From contig OY282608.1 of NCBI GenBank assembly GCA_958298945.1, forward strand, positions 75,626,806-75,690,805: a DNA stretch of 64,000 bases, read 5' to 3'. The notes beneath the pieces were generated by a model. That model was not told the DNA's origin and did not search any database. It worked only from the letters and a program-made list of their open reading frames with translations. The position numbers and the translations under genes were made by a program. Each line of letters starts with the position of its first letter. Positions within the stretch are counted from its first letter, which is position 1. Shown piece after piece: positions 33,201 through 45,963 of this stretch. The stretch is from Atherix ibis. Its lineage: Eukaryota > Arthropoda > Insecta > Diptera > Athericidae.

Positions 33201-35640
33201 GGTTTGTTGGTTTGTTGGTTTGTTGGTTAGTTGGTTTGTTAGCTTGTTGGTTTATTGGTTTGTTGGTTTGTTGGTTAGGTGGTTACTTAGTTTGTTGGTT
33301 TGTTGGTTTGTTGGCTTGTCGGTTTGTTGGTTTGTTGGTTTGTTGGTTTGTTGGTTTGTTTGTTAGTTGGTTTGGTCGTTTGTTGGTTTGTTCGTTTGTT
33401 GGTTTGTTGGTTTGTTGGTTTTTTGGTTAGGTGGTTACTTGGTTTGTTGGTTTGTTGGCTTGTCGGTTTGTTGGTTTGTTGGTTTGTTGGTTTGTTGGTT
33501 TGTTGGTTTGTTTGTTTGTTGGGTTGGTCGTTTGTTGACTTGTTGGTTTGTTTACCTGTTGGCTTGTTAATTTGTTGGTTTGTTGGCTTGTTGGTTTTTT
33601 CGTTTGCTGGTTTGTTGGTTTGTTGGTTTGTTGGTTTGTTGGTTAATTTGTTTGTTGGTTTGTTCGTTTGTTGGTTTGTTGGTTTGTTGGTTTGTTCGTT
33701 TGTTGGTTTGTTGGTTTGTTGGTTTGTTGGTTTGTTGGTTTGTTGGTTTGTTGGTTTATTGGTTTTTTGGTTTGTTGGTTTGTTGGTTCGTTGGTTTGTT
33801 GGTTTGCTGGTTTGTTGGTTTGTTGGTTTGTTGGTTTGTAGGTTTGTTGGTTTGTTGGTTTGCTCGTTTGTTGGTTTGTTGGTTTTGTTCGTTTGCTGGT
33901 TTGCTGGTTTGTTGGTTTGTTGGTTTGTTAGTTTGTTGGTTTGTTGGTTTGTTGGTTTGTTGGTTTGTTGGTTTGTTGGTTTATTTGTTTGTTCGTTTGT
34001 TTGTTTGTTTGTTTGTTGGTTTGTTGGTTTATTGGTTTGTTGGGTTGTTGGTTTATTTATTTATTCGTTTGTTGGCTTGTTGGTTTGTTGGCTTGTTGAT
34101 TTGTTCGCTTGTTGGTTTGTTGGTTTGTTGGTTTGTTCGTTTGTTGGTTTGTTCGTTTGTTGGCTTGTTGGTTTGTTGGCTTGTTGGCTAGTTGGTTTGT
34201 TGGTTTGTTGGTTCTTTTGTTTGTTGGTTTGTTCGTTTGGTGGTGTTTTGGTTTGTTGGCTTGTTGGTTTGTTGGCTTGTTGGTTTGTTGGTTTGTTGGT
34301 TTGTTGGTTTGTTGGTTTGTTGGTTTGTTGGTTTTTTTTTTGTTGGTTTGTTTGTTTGTTGGCTTGTTGGTTTGTTGGTTTGTTGGTTTGTTGGTTTGCT
34401 GGTTTGTTGTTTTGTTGGTTTGTTTGTGTGTTGGTTTGTTGGTTTGTTCGTTTTTTGGCGTGTTGGTTTGTTATCTTGTTGGCTTGTTGGTCTGTTGGTT
34501 TGTTTGTTTGTTGGTTTGTTGGTTTGTTGGTTTGTTGGTTTATTTGTTTGTTGGTTTGTTGGTTTTTGTTGGTTTGTTGATTTATTTGTTTGTTGGTTTG
34601 TTGGTTTGTTAGTTTGTTTGTTTGTTGGTTTGTTTGTTTGTTGGTTTGTTGGTTTGTTCGTTTGTTGGTTTGTTTGTTTGTTGGCTTGTTGGTTTGTTGG
34701 TTTGTTGGGTCGTTGGTTTGTTGGTTTGTTGGTTTATTGGTTTTTTTGTTTGTTGGTTTCTTGGTTTTTTGGTTTGTTGGCTTGTTGGTTTGTTGGTTTG
34801 TTGGCTTGTTGGTTTGTTGGTTTGTTGGTTTGTTGGTTTGTTCGTTTGTTGGTTTGTTGGGTTTTTGGTTTGTTGGTTTGTTGGTTTGTTGGTTAGTTGG
34901 TTTGTTGGTTTGTTAGCTTGTTGGTTTATTGGTTTGTTAGTTTGTTGGTTAGGTGGTTACTTGGTTTGTTGGTTTGTTGGTTAGTTGGCTTGTCGGTTTG
35001 TTGGTTTGTTGGTATGTTGGTTTGTTGGTTTGTTTGTTTGTTGGTTTGGTCGTTTGTTGACTTGTTGGTTTGTTGGCTTGTTGGCTTGTTAATTTGTTGG
35101 TTTGTTGGCTTGTTGGCTTGTTAATTTGTTGGTTTGTTGGCTTGTTGGTTTGTTGGTTTGTTGGTTTGTTGGTTTGTTGGTTTGTTGGTTTGTTGGTTTG
35201 TTGGTTTTTTTGTTTGTTGGTTTGTTGGTTTTTTGGTTTGTTGGCTTGTTGGTTTGTTGGTTTGTTGGTTTGTTTGTTTGTTGGTTTGTTCGTTTGTTGG
35301 TTTTTTGGTTTGTTGGTTTGTTGGTTTGTTGGTTTGATCGTTTGTTGGTTGGTTCGTTATTGGCTTGTTGGTTTTTTGGCTTGTTGGCTTGTTGGTTTGT
35401 TGGTTTATTTGTTTGTTGGTTTGTTGGTTTGTTGGTTTGTTGGTTTGCTGGTTTGTTGGTTTGTTGGTTTGTTCGTTTGTTGGTTTGTTGGTTTATTTGT
35501 TTGTTGATTTGTTGGTTTGTTGGTTTGTTTGTTTGTTGGCTTGTTGGCTTGTTGGTTTGTTGGATTGTTGGTTTGTTGGTTTGTTGGCTTGTTGGTTTGT
35601 TGGTTTGTTGGTTTGTTGGTTTGTTGGTTTGTTGGTTTGT
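33201..35640 (+). repeat. 2.4-kb higher-order unit, copy 3
   Basis: Landmarks match copy 2 at offset 3,991: 33273, 33425, 34210, T10 at 34,332-34,341, 34561 and 34947. The offset becomes 3,999 at CGTTATTGG (35355), because a small GGCTTGTTAATTTG-containing block near 35,090-35,125 is present with extra units. The unit is separated from copy 2 by the TACG insert. Confidence 0.9.
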
Positions 35641-38600
35641 TGGTTTGTTGGTTTGTTGGTTTGTTCGTTTGTTGGTTTGTTTGTTGGTTTGTTGGTTTGT
35701 TGGTTTGTTCGTTTGTTGGTTTGTTCGTTTGTTGCTTTGTTCGTTTGTTGGTTTGTTTGTTTGTTGGCTTGTTGGTTTGTTGGCTTGTTGGCTTGTTGGT
35801 TTGTTGGTTTGTTGGTTTATTGGTTTGTTGGTTTCTTGGTTTGTTGGTTTGTTGGTTAATTTTTTTATTTGTTTGTTTGTTTGTTGGTTTGTTCGTTTGT
35901 TGGTTTGTTGGTTTGTTGATTTGTTGGTTTGTTTGTTGGTTTGTTGGTTTGTTGGTTTGTTGGATTGTTCGTTTGTTGGTTTGTTCGTTTGTTGGTTTGT
36001 TTGTTTGTTGGCTTTTTGGTTTGTTGGCTTGTTGGCTTGTTGGTTTGTTGGTTTGTTGGTTTGTTGGTTTGTTGGTTTGTTGGTTTGTTGGTTTGTTGGT
36101 TTGTTGGTTTGTTCGTTTGTTTGTTTGTTTGTTTTTTGGTTTGTTGTTTTGTTGGTTTGTTGGTTTGTTGGTTTGTTGGCTTGTTGGCTTGTTGGATTGT
36201 TGGTTTGTTGGTTTGTTAGTTTGCTGGCTTGTTGGTTTGTTGGTTTGTTGGTTTGTTGGTTTGTTGGTTTGTTGGTTTGTTGGTTTGTACGTTTGTTGGC
36301 TTGTTGGGTTGTTGTCTTGTTGGTTTGTTGGCTTGTTGGCTTGTTGGTTTGTTGGTTTGTTGGTTTGTTGGTTTGTTGGTTTGTTGGTTTGTTGGTTTGT
36401 TGGCTTGTTGGTGTGTTGGTTTGTTGGTTTGTTGGTTTGTTGGTTTGTTCGTTTGTTGGTTTGTAGGTTTTTTGGTTTTTTGGTTTTTTTGGTTTGTTGG
36501 TTTGTTGGTTAGTTGGTTTGTTGGTTTGTTAGCTTGTTGGTTTGTTGGTTTGTTGGATTGTTGGTTAGGTCGTTACTTGGTTTGTTGGTTTGTTGGTTTG
36601 TTGGTTTTGTTCGTATGTTGGTTTGCTGGTTTGTTGGTTTAATGGTTTGTTGTCTTGTTGGCTTGTTGGTTTGTTGGTTTGTTGGCTTATTGGTTTTGTT
36701 GGTTTGTTGGTTTGTTGGCTTGTTAATTTGTTGGTTTATTGGCTCGTTGGTTTTTTCGTTTGCTGGTTTGTTGGTTTGTTGGTTCGTTGGTTTGTTGGTT
36801 TGTTGGTTTTTTGGTTTGTTGTCTTGTTGGTTTGTTGGTTTGTTGGTTTGTTGGCTTATTGGTTTTGTTGGTTTGTTGGTTTGTTCGTTTCTTGGTTTGT
36901 TGGTTTGTTGGTTTGTTCGTTTGTTGGTTTGTTGGTTTGTTAGTTTGTTGGTTTGTTAGTTTGTTGGTTTGTTGGTTTGTTGGTTTGTTGGTTTTTTGGT
37001 TTGTTGGTTTTTTGGTTCGTTGGTTGTTGGTTTTGCTGGTTTGTTGGTTTGTTGGTTTGTTGGTTTGTAGGTTTGTTGGTTTGTTGGCTTGTTCGTTTGT
37101 TGGTTTGTTGGTTTTGTTCGTTTGTTGGTTTGCTAGTTTGTTGGTTTGTTGGTTTGTTAGTTTGTTGGTTTGTTGGTTTGTTGGTTTGTTGGTTTGTTGG
37201 TTTGTTGGTTTATTTGTTTGTTCGTTTGTTGGTTTGTTGGTTTGTTGGTTTGTAGGTTTTTTGTTTTTTTGGTTTTTTTGGTTTGTTGGTTTGTTGGTTT
37301 ATTTGTTTGTTGGTTTGTTGGTTTGTTGGTTTGTTTGTTTGTTGGCTTGTTGGTTTGTTGGATTGTTGGTTTGTTGGTTTGTTGGCTTGTTGGTTTGTTG
37401 GTTTGTTGGTTTGTTGGTTTGTTGGTTTGTTGGTTTGTTGGTTTGTTGGTTTGTTCGTTTGTTGGTTTGTTTGTTAGTTTGTTGGTTTGTTGGTTTGTTC
37501 GTTTGTTGGTTTGTTCGTTTGTTGCTTTGTTCGTTTGTTGGTTTGTTTGTTTGTTGGCTTGTTGGTTTGTTGGCTTGTTGGCTTGTTGGTTTGTTGGTTT
37601 GTTGGTTTGTTGGTTTGTTGGTTTCTTGGTTTGTTGGTTTGTTGGTTAATTTTTTTATTTGTTTGTTTGTTTGTTGGTTTGTTCGTTTGTTGGTTTGTTG
37701 GTTTGTTGATTTGTTGGTTTGTTTGTTGGTTTGTTGGTTTGTTGGTTTGTTGGTTTGTTGGATTGTTCGTTTGTTGGTTTGTTCGTTTGTTGGTTTGTTT
37801 GTTTGTTGGCTTTTTGGTTTGTTGGCTTGTTGGCTTGTTGGTTTGTTGGTTTGTTGGTTTGTTGGTTTGTTGGTTTGTTGGTTTGTTGGTTTGTTGGTTT
37901 GTTGGTTTGTTCGTTTGTTTGTTTGTTTGTTTTTTGGTTTGTTGTTTTGTTGGTTTGTTGGTTTATTGGTTTGTTGGCTTGTTAGCTTGTTGGATTGTTG
38001 GTTTGTTGGTTTGTTAGTTTGCTGGCTTGTTGGTTTGTTGGTTTGTTGGTTTGTTGGTTTGTTGGTTTGTTGGTTTGTTGGTTTGTACGTTTGTTGGCTT
38101 GTTGGCTTGTTGGTTTGTTGGCTTGTTGGCTTGTTGGTTTGTTGGTTTGTTGGTTTGTTGGTTTGTTGGTTTGTTGGTTTGTTGGTTTGTTGGCTTGTTG
38201 GTGTGTTGGTTTGTTGGTTTGTTGGTTTGTTGGTTTGTTCGTTTGTTGGTTTGTAGGTTTTTTGTTTTTTTGTTTTTTTTGGTTTGTTGGTTTGTTGGTT
38301 AGTTGGTTTGTTGGTTTGTTAGCTTGTTGGTTTGTTGGTTTGTTGGATTGTTGGTTAGGTCGTTACTTGGTTTGTTGGTTTGTTGGTTTGTTGGTTTTGT
38401 TCGTATGTTGGTTTGCTGGTTTGTTGGTTTAATGGTTTGTTGTCTTGTTGGCTTGTTGGTTTGTTGGTTTGTTGGCTTATTGGTTTTGTTGGTTTGTTGG
38501 TTTGTTGGCTTGTTGGCTTGTTAATTTGTTGGTTTATTGGCTTGTTGGTTTTTTCGTTTGCTGGTTTGTTGGTTTGTTGGTTCGTTGGTTTGTTGGTTTG

Positions 38601-39079
38601 TTGGTTTGTTGGTTTGTTGTCTTGTTGGCTTGTTGGTTTGTTGGTTTGTTGGCTTATTGGTTTTGTTGGTTTGTTGGTTTGTTCGTTTGTTGGTTTGTTG
38701 GTTTGTTGGTTTGTTCGTTTGTTGGTTTGTTGGTTTGTTAGTTTGTTGGTTTGTTAGTTTGTTGGTTTGTTGGTTTGTTGGTTTGTTGGTTTTTTGGTTT
38801 GTTGGTTTGTTGGTTCGTTGGTTTGTTGGTTTTGCTGGTTTGTTGGTTTGTTGGTTTGTTGGTTTGTAGGTTTGTTGGTTTGTTGGCTTGTTCGTTTGTT
38901 GGTTTGTTGGTTTTGTTCGTTTGTTGGTTTGCTAGTTTGTTGGTTTGTTGGTTTGTTAGTTTGTTGGTTTGTTGGTTTGTTGGTTTGTTGGTTTGTTAGT
39001 TTATTTGTTTGTTCGTTTGTTGGTTTGTTGGTTTGTTGGTTTGTTGGTTTGTTGGTTTGTTGGTTTGTTGGTTTGTTGG
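35641..39079 (+). repeat. Central domain segment with two GGTTAATTTTTTTATTTG blocks
   Basis: The landmark GGTTAATTTTTTTATTTG is at about 35,854 and 37,645, TACG at 36288 and 38086, and GGTTAGGTCGTTACTT at 36563 and 38353, so a ~1.8-kb unit is present twice. The right part (36,700 onward) recurs at 46,300-49,100. Satellite units only. Confidence 0.83.
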
Positions 39080-42000
39080 TTTGTTGGTTTGTTGGTTTGT
39101 TGGTTTGTTGGTTTATTTATTTATTCGTTTGTTGGCTTGTTGGTTTGTTGGCTTGTTGATTTGTTCGCTTGTTGGTTTGTTGGTTTGTTGGTTTGTTCGT
39201 TTGTTGGTTTGTTCGTTTGTTGGCTTGTTGGTTTGTTGGCTTGTTGGCTAGTTGGTTTGTTGGTTTGCTGGTTCTTTTGTTTTTTGGTTTGTTCGTTTGT
39301 TGGTTTGTTGGTTTGTTGGTTTGTTTGTTTGTTGGTTTGTTTGTTTGTTGGTTTGTTTGTTTGTTGGCTTGTCGGTTTGTTGGTTTGTTGGTTTGTTAGT
39401 TTGTTTTTTTTGTTGGTTTGTTTGTTTGTTGGTTTGTTGGTTTGTTCGTTTTTTGGCTTGTTGGTTTGTTGGCTTGTTGGCTTGTCGGTCTGTTGGTTTG
39501 TTGGTTTGTTGGTTTGTTGGTTTGTTGGTTTATTTGTTTATTTGTTTGTTGGTTTGTTGGTTTTTGTTGGTTTGTTGATTTGTTTGTTTGTTGGTTTGTT
39601 GGTTTGTTAGTTTGTTGGTTTGTTGGTTTGTTTGTTTGTTGGTTTGTTGGTTTGTTCGTTTGTTGGTTTGTTTGTTTGTTGGCTTTTTAGTTTGTTGGCT
39701 TGTTGGTTTGTTGGTTTGTTGGTTTGTTGGCTTGTTGGCTTGTTGGTTTTTTGGTTTGTTGGTTTATTAGTTTACTGGCTTGTTGACTTGTTTGTTTGTT
39801 AGTTTGTTGGTTTGTTGGTTTGTTGGTTTGTTGGTTTGTTGGTTTGTTCGTTTGTTGGCTTGTTGGATTTTTGGTTTGTTGGCTTGTTGGCTTGTTGGTT
39901 TGTTGGTTTGTTGGTTTGTTGGTTTGTTGGTTTGTTGGTTTGTTGGTTTGTTGGTTTTTTTTTTGTTGGTTTGTTTGTTTGTTGGCTTGTTGGTTTGTTG
40001 GTTTGTTGGTTTGTTGGTTTGCTGGTTTGTTGTTTTGTTGGTTTGTTTGTGTGTTGGTTTGTTGGTTTGTTCGTTTTTTGGCGTGTTGGTTTGTTATCTT
40101 GTTGGCTTGTTGGTCTGTTGGTTTGTTTGTTTGTTGGTTTGTTGGTTTGTTGGTTTGTTGGTTTATTTGTTTGTTGGTTTGTTGGTTTTTGTTGGTTTGT
40201 TGATTTATTTGTTTGTTGGTTTGTTGGTTTGTTAGTTTGTTTGTTTGTTGGTTTGTTTGTTTGTTGGTTTGTTGGTTTGTTCGTTTGTTGGTTTGTTTGT
40301 TTGTTGGCTTGTTGGTTTGTTGGTTTGTTGGGTTGTTGGTTTGTTGGTTTGTTGGTTTGTTGGTTTTTTTGTTTGTTGGTTTCTTGGTTTTTTGGTTTGT
40401 TGGCTTGTTGGTTTGTTGGTTTGTTGGCTTGTTGGTTTGTTGGTTTGTTGGTTTGTTGGTTTGTTCGTTTGTTGGTTTGTTGGGTTTTTGGTTTGTTGGT
40501 TTGTTGGTTTGTTGGTTAGTTGGTTTGTTGGTTTGTTAGCTTGTTGGTTTATTGGTTTGTTAGTTTGTTGGTTAGGTGGTTACTTGGTTTGTTGGTTTGT
40601 TGGTTAGTTGGCTTGTCGGTTTGTTGGTTTGTTGGTATGTTGGTTTGTTGGTTTGTTTGTTTGTTGGTTTGGTCGTTTGTTGACTTGTTGGTTTGTTGGC
40701 TTGTTGGCTTGTTAATTTGTTGGTTTGTTGGCTTGTTGGCTTGTTAATTTGTTGGTTTGTTGGCTTGTTGGTTTGTTGGTTTGTTGGTTTGTTGGTTTGT
40801 TGGTTTGTTGGTTTGTTGGTTTGTTGGTTTTTTTGTTTGTTGGTTTGTTGGTTTTTTGGTTTGTTGGCTTGTTGGTTTGTTGGTTTGTTGGTTTGTTTGT
40901 TTGTTGGTTTGTTCGTTTGTTGGTTTTTTGGTTTGTTGGTTTGTTGGTTTGTTGGTTTGATCGTTTGTTGGTTGGTTCGTTATTGGCTTGTTGGTTTTTT
41001 GGCTTGTTGGCTTGTTGGTTTGTTGGTTTATTTGTTTGTTGGTTTGTTGGTTTGTTGGTTTGTTGGTTTGCTGGTTTGTTGGTTTGTTGGTTTGTTCGTT
41101 TGTTGGTTTGTTGGTTTATTTGTTTGTTGATTTGTTGGTTTGTTGGTTTGTTTGTTTGTTGGCTTGTTGGCTTGTTGGTTTGTTGGATTGTTGGTTTGTT
41201 GGTTTGTTGGCTTGTTGGTTTGTTGGTTTGTTGGTTTGTTGGTTTGTTGGTTTGTTGGTTTGTTGGTTTGTTGGTTTGTTCGTTTGTTGGTTTGTTTGTT
41301 GGTTTGTTGGTTTGTTGGTTTGTTCGTTTGTTGGTTTGTTCGTTTGTTGCTTTGTTCGTTTGTTGGTTTGTTTGTTTGTTGGCTTGTTGGTTTGTTGGCT
41401 TGTTGGCTTGTTGGTTTGTTGGTTTGTTGGTTTGTTGGTTTGTTGGTTTCTTGGTTTGTTGGTTTGTTGGTTAATTTTTTTATTTGTTTGTTTGTTTGTT
41501 GGTTTGTTCGTTTGTTGGTTTGTTGGTTTGTTGATTTGTTGGTTTGTTTGTTGGTTTGTTGGTTTGTTGGTTTGTTGGATTGTTCGTTTGTTGGTTTGTT
41601 CGTTTGTTGGTTTGTTTGTTTGTTGGCTTTTTGGTTTGTTGGCTTGTTGGCTTGTTGGTTTGTTGGTTTGTTGGTTTGTTGGTTTGTTGGTTTGTTGGTT
41701 TGTTGGTTTGTTGGTTTGTTGGTTTGTTCGTTTGTTTGTTTGTTTGTTTTTTGGTTTGTTGTTTTGTTGGTTTGTTGGTTTGTTGGTTTGTTGGCTTGTT
41801 GGCTTGTTGGATTGTTGGTTTGTTGGTTTGTTAGTTTGCTGGCTTGTTGGTTTGTTGGTTTGTTGGTTTGTTGGTTTGTTGGTTTATTGGTTTGTTGGTT
41901 TGTACGTTTGTTGGCTTGTTGGCTTGTTGGTTTGTTGGCTTGTTGGCTTGTTGGTTTGTTGGTTTGTTGGTTTGTTGGTTTGTTGGTTTGTTGGTTTGTT

Positions 42001-42540
42001 GGTTTGTTGGCTTGTTGGTGTGTTGGTTTGTTGGTTTGTTGGTTTGTTGGTTTGTTCGTTTGTTGGTTTGTAGGTTTTTTGGTTTTTTGGTTTTTTTGGT
42101 TTGTTGGTTTGTTGGTTAGTTGGTTTGTTGGTTTGTTAGCTTGTTGGTTTGTTGGTTTGTTGGATTGTTGGTTAGGTCGTTACTTGGTTTGTTGGTTTGT
42201 TGGTTTGTTGGTTTTGTTCGTATGTTGGTTTGCTGGTTTGTTGGTTTAATGGTTTGTTGTCTTGTTGGCTTGTTGGTTTGTTGGTTTGTTGGCTTATTGG
42301 TTTTGTTGGTTTGTTGGTTTGTTGGCTTGTTAATTTGTGGGTTTATTGGCTTGTTGGTTTTTTCGTTTGCTGGTTTGTTGGTTTGTTGGTTCGTTGGTTT
42401 GTTGGTTTGTTGGTTTTTTGGTTTGTTGTCTTGTTGGCTTGTTGGTTTGTTGGTTTGTTGGCTTATTGGTTTTGTTGGTTTGTTGGTTTGTTCGTTTGTT
42501 GGTTTGTTGGTTTGTTGGTTTGTTCGTTTGTTGGTTTGTT
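39080..42540 (+). repeat. 3.45-kb tandem higher-order unit, copy 1
   Basis: It begins near the GGTTTATTTATTTATTCG element at 39110. Landmarks: GGTTCTTTTG at 39270, GGTTTTTGTTGG at 39559 and 40184, T10 at 39,955-39,964, GGTTAGGTGGTTACTT at 40570, CGTTATTGG at 40978, TACG at 41903 and GGTTAGGTCGTTACTT at 42170. From 39,950 on it matches 34,330-36,900 at offsets of 5,623, 5,615 and 5,607, losing one unit at each step. Confidence 0.9.
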
Positions 42541-45500
42541 GGTTTGTTAGTTTGTTGGTTTGTTGGTTTGTTGGTTTGTTGGTTTATTTATTTATTCGTT
42601 TGTTGGCTTGTTGGTTTGTTGGCTTGTTGATTTGTTCGCTTGTTGGTTTGTTGGTTTGTTGGTTTGTTCGTTTGTTGGTTTGTTCGTTTGTTGGCTTGTT
42701 GGTTTGTTGGCTTGTTGGCTAGTTGGTTTGTTGGTTTGCTGGTTCTTTTGTTTTTTGGTTTGTTCGTTTGTTGGTTTGTTGGTTTGTTGGTTTGTTTGTT
42801 TGTTGGTTTGTTTGTTTGTTGGTTTGTTTGTTTGTTGGCTTGTCGGTTTGTTGGTTTGTTGGTTTGTTAGTTTGTTTTTTTTGTTGGTTTGTTTGTTTGT
42901 TGGTTTGTTGGTTTGTTCGTTTTTTGGCTTGTTGGTTTGTTGGCTTGTTGGCTTGTCGGTCTGTTGGTTTGTTGGTTTGTTGGTTTGTTGGTTTATTTGT
43001 TTATTTGTTTGTTGGTTTGTTGGTTTTTGTTGGTTTGTTGATTTGTTTGTTTGTTGGTTTGTTGGTTTGTTAGTTTGTTGGTTTGTTGGTTTGTTGGTTT
43101 GTTTGTTTGTTGGTTTGTTGGTTTGTTCGTTTGTTGGTTTGTTTGTTTGTTGGCTTTTTAGTTTGTTGGCTTGTTGGTTTGTTGGTTTGTTGGTTTGTTG
43201 GCTTGTTGGCTTTTTGGTTTTTTGGTTTGTTGGTTTATTAGTTTACTGGCTTGTTGACTTGTTTGTTTGTTAGTTTGTTGGTTTGTTGGTTTGTTGGTTT
43301 GTTGGTTTGTTGGTTTGTTCGTTTGTTGGCTTGTTGGATTTTTGGTTTGTTGGCTTGTTGGCTTGTTGGTTTGTTGGTTTGTTGGTTTGTTGGTTTGTTG
43401 GTTTGTTGGTTTGTTGGTTTGTTGGTTTGTTGGTTTTTTTTTGTTGGTTTGTTTGTTTGTTGGCTTGTTGGTTTGTTGGTTTGTTGGTTTGTTGGTTTGT
43501 TGGTTTGTTGGTTTGTTGTTTTGTTGGTTTGTTTGTGTGTTGGTTTGTTGGTTTGTTCGTTTTTTGGCGTGTTGGTTTGTTATCTTGTTGGCTTGTTGGT
43601 CTGTTGGTTTATTTGTTTGTTGGTTTGTTGGTTTTTGTTGGTTTGTTGATTTATTTGTTTGTTGGTTTGTTGGTTTGTTAGTTTGTTTGTTTGTTGGTTT
43701 GTTTGTTTATTGGTTTGTTGGTTTGTTCGTTTGTTGGTTTGTTTGTTTGTTGGCTTGTTGGTTTGTTGGTTTGTTGGGTTGTTGGTTTGTTGGTTTGTTG
43801 GTTTGTTGGTTTTTTTGTTTGTTGGTTTCTTGGTTTTTTGGTTTGTTGGCTTGTTGGTTTGTTGGTTTGTTGGCTTGTTGGTTTGTTGGTTTGTTGGTTG
43901 GTTGGTTTGTTCGTTTGTTGGTTTGTTGGGTTTTTGGTTTGTTGGTTTGTTGGTTTGTTGGTTAGTTGGTTTGTTGGTTTGTTAGCTTGTTGGTTTATTG
44001 GTTTGTTAGTTTGTTGGTTAGGTGGTTACTTGGTTTGTTGGTTTGTTGGTTAGTTGGCTTGTCGGTTTGTTGGTTTGTTGGTATGTTGGTTTGTTGGTTT
44101 GTTTGTTTGTTGGTTTGGTCGTTTGTTGACTTGTTGGTTTGTTGGCTTGTTGGCTTGTTAATTTGTTGGTTTGTTGGCTTGTTGGCTTGTTAATTTGTTG
44201 GTTTGTTGGCTTGTTGGTTTGTTGGTTTGTTGGTTTGTTGGTTTGTTGGTTTGTTGGTTTGTTGGTTTGTTGGTTTTTTTGTTTGTTGGTTTGTTGGTTT
44301 TTTGGTTTGTTGGCTTGTTGGTTTGTTGGTTTGTTGGTTTGTTTGTTTGTTGGTTTGTTCGTTTGTTGGTTTTTTGGTTTGTTGGTTTGTTGGTTTGTTG
44401 GTTTGATCGTTTGTTGGTTGGTTCGTTATTGGCTTGTTGGTTTTTTGGCTTGTTGGCTTGTTGGTTTGTTGGTTTATTTGTTTGTTGGTTTGTTGGTTTG
44501 TTGGTTTGTTGGTTTGCTGGTTTGTTGGTTTGTTGGTTTGTTCGTTTGTTGGTTTGTTGGTTTATTTGTTTGTTGATTTGTTGGTTTGTTGGTTTGTTTG
44601 TTTGTTGGCTTGTTGGCTTGTTGGTTTGTTGGATTGTTGGTTTGTTGGTTTGTTGGCTTGTTGGTTTGTTGGTTTGTTGGTTTGTTGGTTTGTTGGTTTG
44701 TTGGTTTGTTGGTTTGTTGGTTTGTTCGTTTGTTGGTTTGTTTGTTGGTTTGTTGGTTTGTTGGTTTGTTGGTTTGTTCGTTTGTTGGTTTGTTCGTTTG
44801 TTGCTTTGTTCGTTTGTTGGTTTGTTTGTTTGTTGGCTTGTTGGTTTGTTGGCTTGTTGGCTTGTTGGTTTGTTGGTTTGTTGGTTTGTTGGTTTGTTAG
44901 TTTCTTGGTTTGTTGGTTTGTTGGTTAATTTTTTTATTTGTTTGTTTGTTTGTTGGTTTGTTCGTTTGTTGGTTTGTTGGTTTGTTGATTTGTTGGTTTG
45001 TTTGTTGGTTTGTTGGTTTGTTGGTTTGTTGGATTGTTCGTTTGTTGGTTTGTTCGTTTGTTGGTTTGTTTGTTTGTTGGCTTTTTGGTTTGTTGGCTTG
45101 TTGGTTTGTTGGTTTGTTGGTTTGTTGGTTTGTTGGTTTGTTGGTTTGTTGGTTTGTTGGTTTGTTGGTTTGTTCGTTTGTTTGTTTGTTTGTTTTTTGG
45201 TTTGTTGTTTTGTTGGTTTGTTGGTTTGTTGGTTTGTTGGCTTGTTGGCTTGTTGGATTGTTGGTTTGTTGGTTTGTTAGTTTGCTGGCTTGTTGGTTTG
45301 TTGGTTTGTTGGTTTGTTGGTTTGTTGGTTTGTTGGTTTGTTAGTTTGTACGTTTGTTGGCTTGTTGGCTTGTTGGTTTGTTGGCTTGTTGGCTTGTTGG
45401 TTTGTTGGTTTGTTGGTTTGTTGGTTTGTTGGTTTGTTGGTTTGTTGGTTTGTTGGCTTGTTGGTGTGTTGGTTTGTTGGTTTGTTGGTTTGTTGGTTTG

Positions 45501-45963
45501 TTCGTTTGTTGGTTTGTAGGTTTTTTGGTTTTTTGGTTTTTTTGGTTTGTTGGTTTGTTGGTTAGCTGGTTTGTTGGTTAGTTAGCTTGTTGGTTTGTTG
45601 GTTTCTTGGATTGTTGGTTAGGTCGTTACTTGGTTTGTTGGTTTGTTGGTTTGTTGGTTTTGTTCGTATGTTGGTTTGCTGGTTTGTTGGTTTAATGGTT
45701 TGTTGTCTTGTTGGCTTGTTGGTTTGTTGGTTTGTTGCCTTATTGGTTTTGTTGGTTTGTTGGTTTGTTGGCTTGTTAATTTGTTGGTTTATTGGCTTGT
45801 TGGTTTTTTCGTTTGCTGGTTTGTTGGTTTGTTGGTTCGTTGGTTTGTTGGTTTGTTGGTTTTTTGGTTTGTTGTCTTGTTGGCTTGTTGGTTTGTTGGT
45901 TTGTTGGCTTATTGGTTTTGTTGGTTTGTTGGTTTGTTCGTTTGTTGGTTTGTTGGTTTGTTG
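42541..45963 (+). repeat. 3.45-kb tandem higher-order unit, copy 2
   Basis: Copy 1 landmarks recur at 42581 and 42741 (offset 3,471), then at 43630, 44016, 44424, 45349 and 45616 (offset 3,446). The T tract that is T10 in four related copies is T9 here (43,434-43,442), which supplies the odd base in the change from offset 3,479 to 3,446. The unit ends near 45,963 at a local 524-bp duplication. Confidence 0.9.
45440..45963 (+). repeat. 524-bp local tandem unit, copy 1
   Basis: GGTGTGTTGG at 45463 recurs at 45987, GGTTAGGTCGTTACTT at 45616 recurs at 46140, both at offset 524. The unit lies at the end of the second 3.45-kb unit and appears to have been duplicated after that unit was copied, because the first 3.45-kb copy has no such pair. 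Confidence 0.85.
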
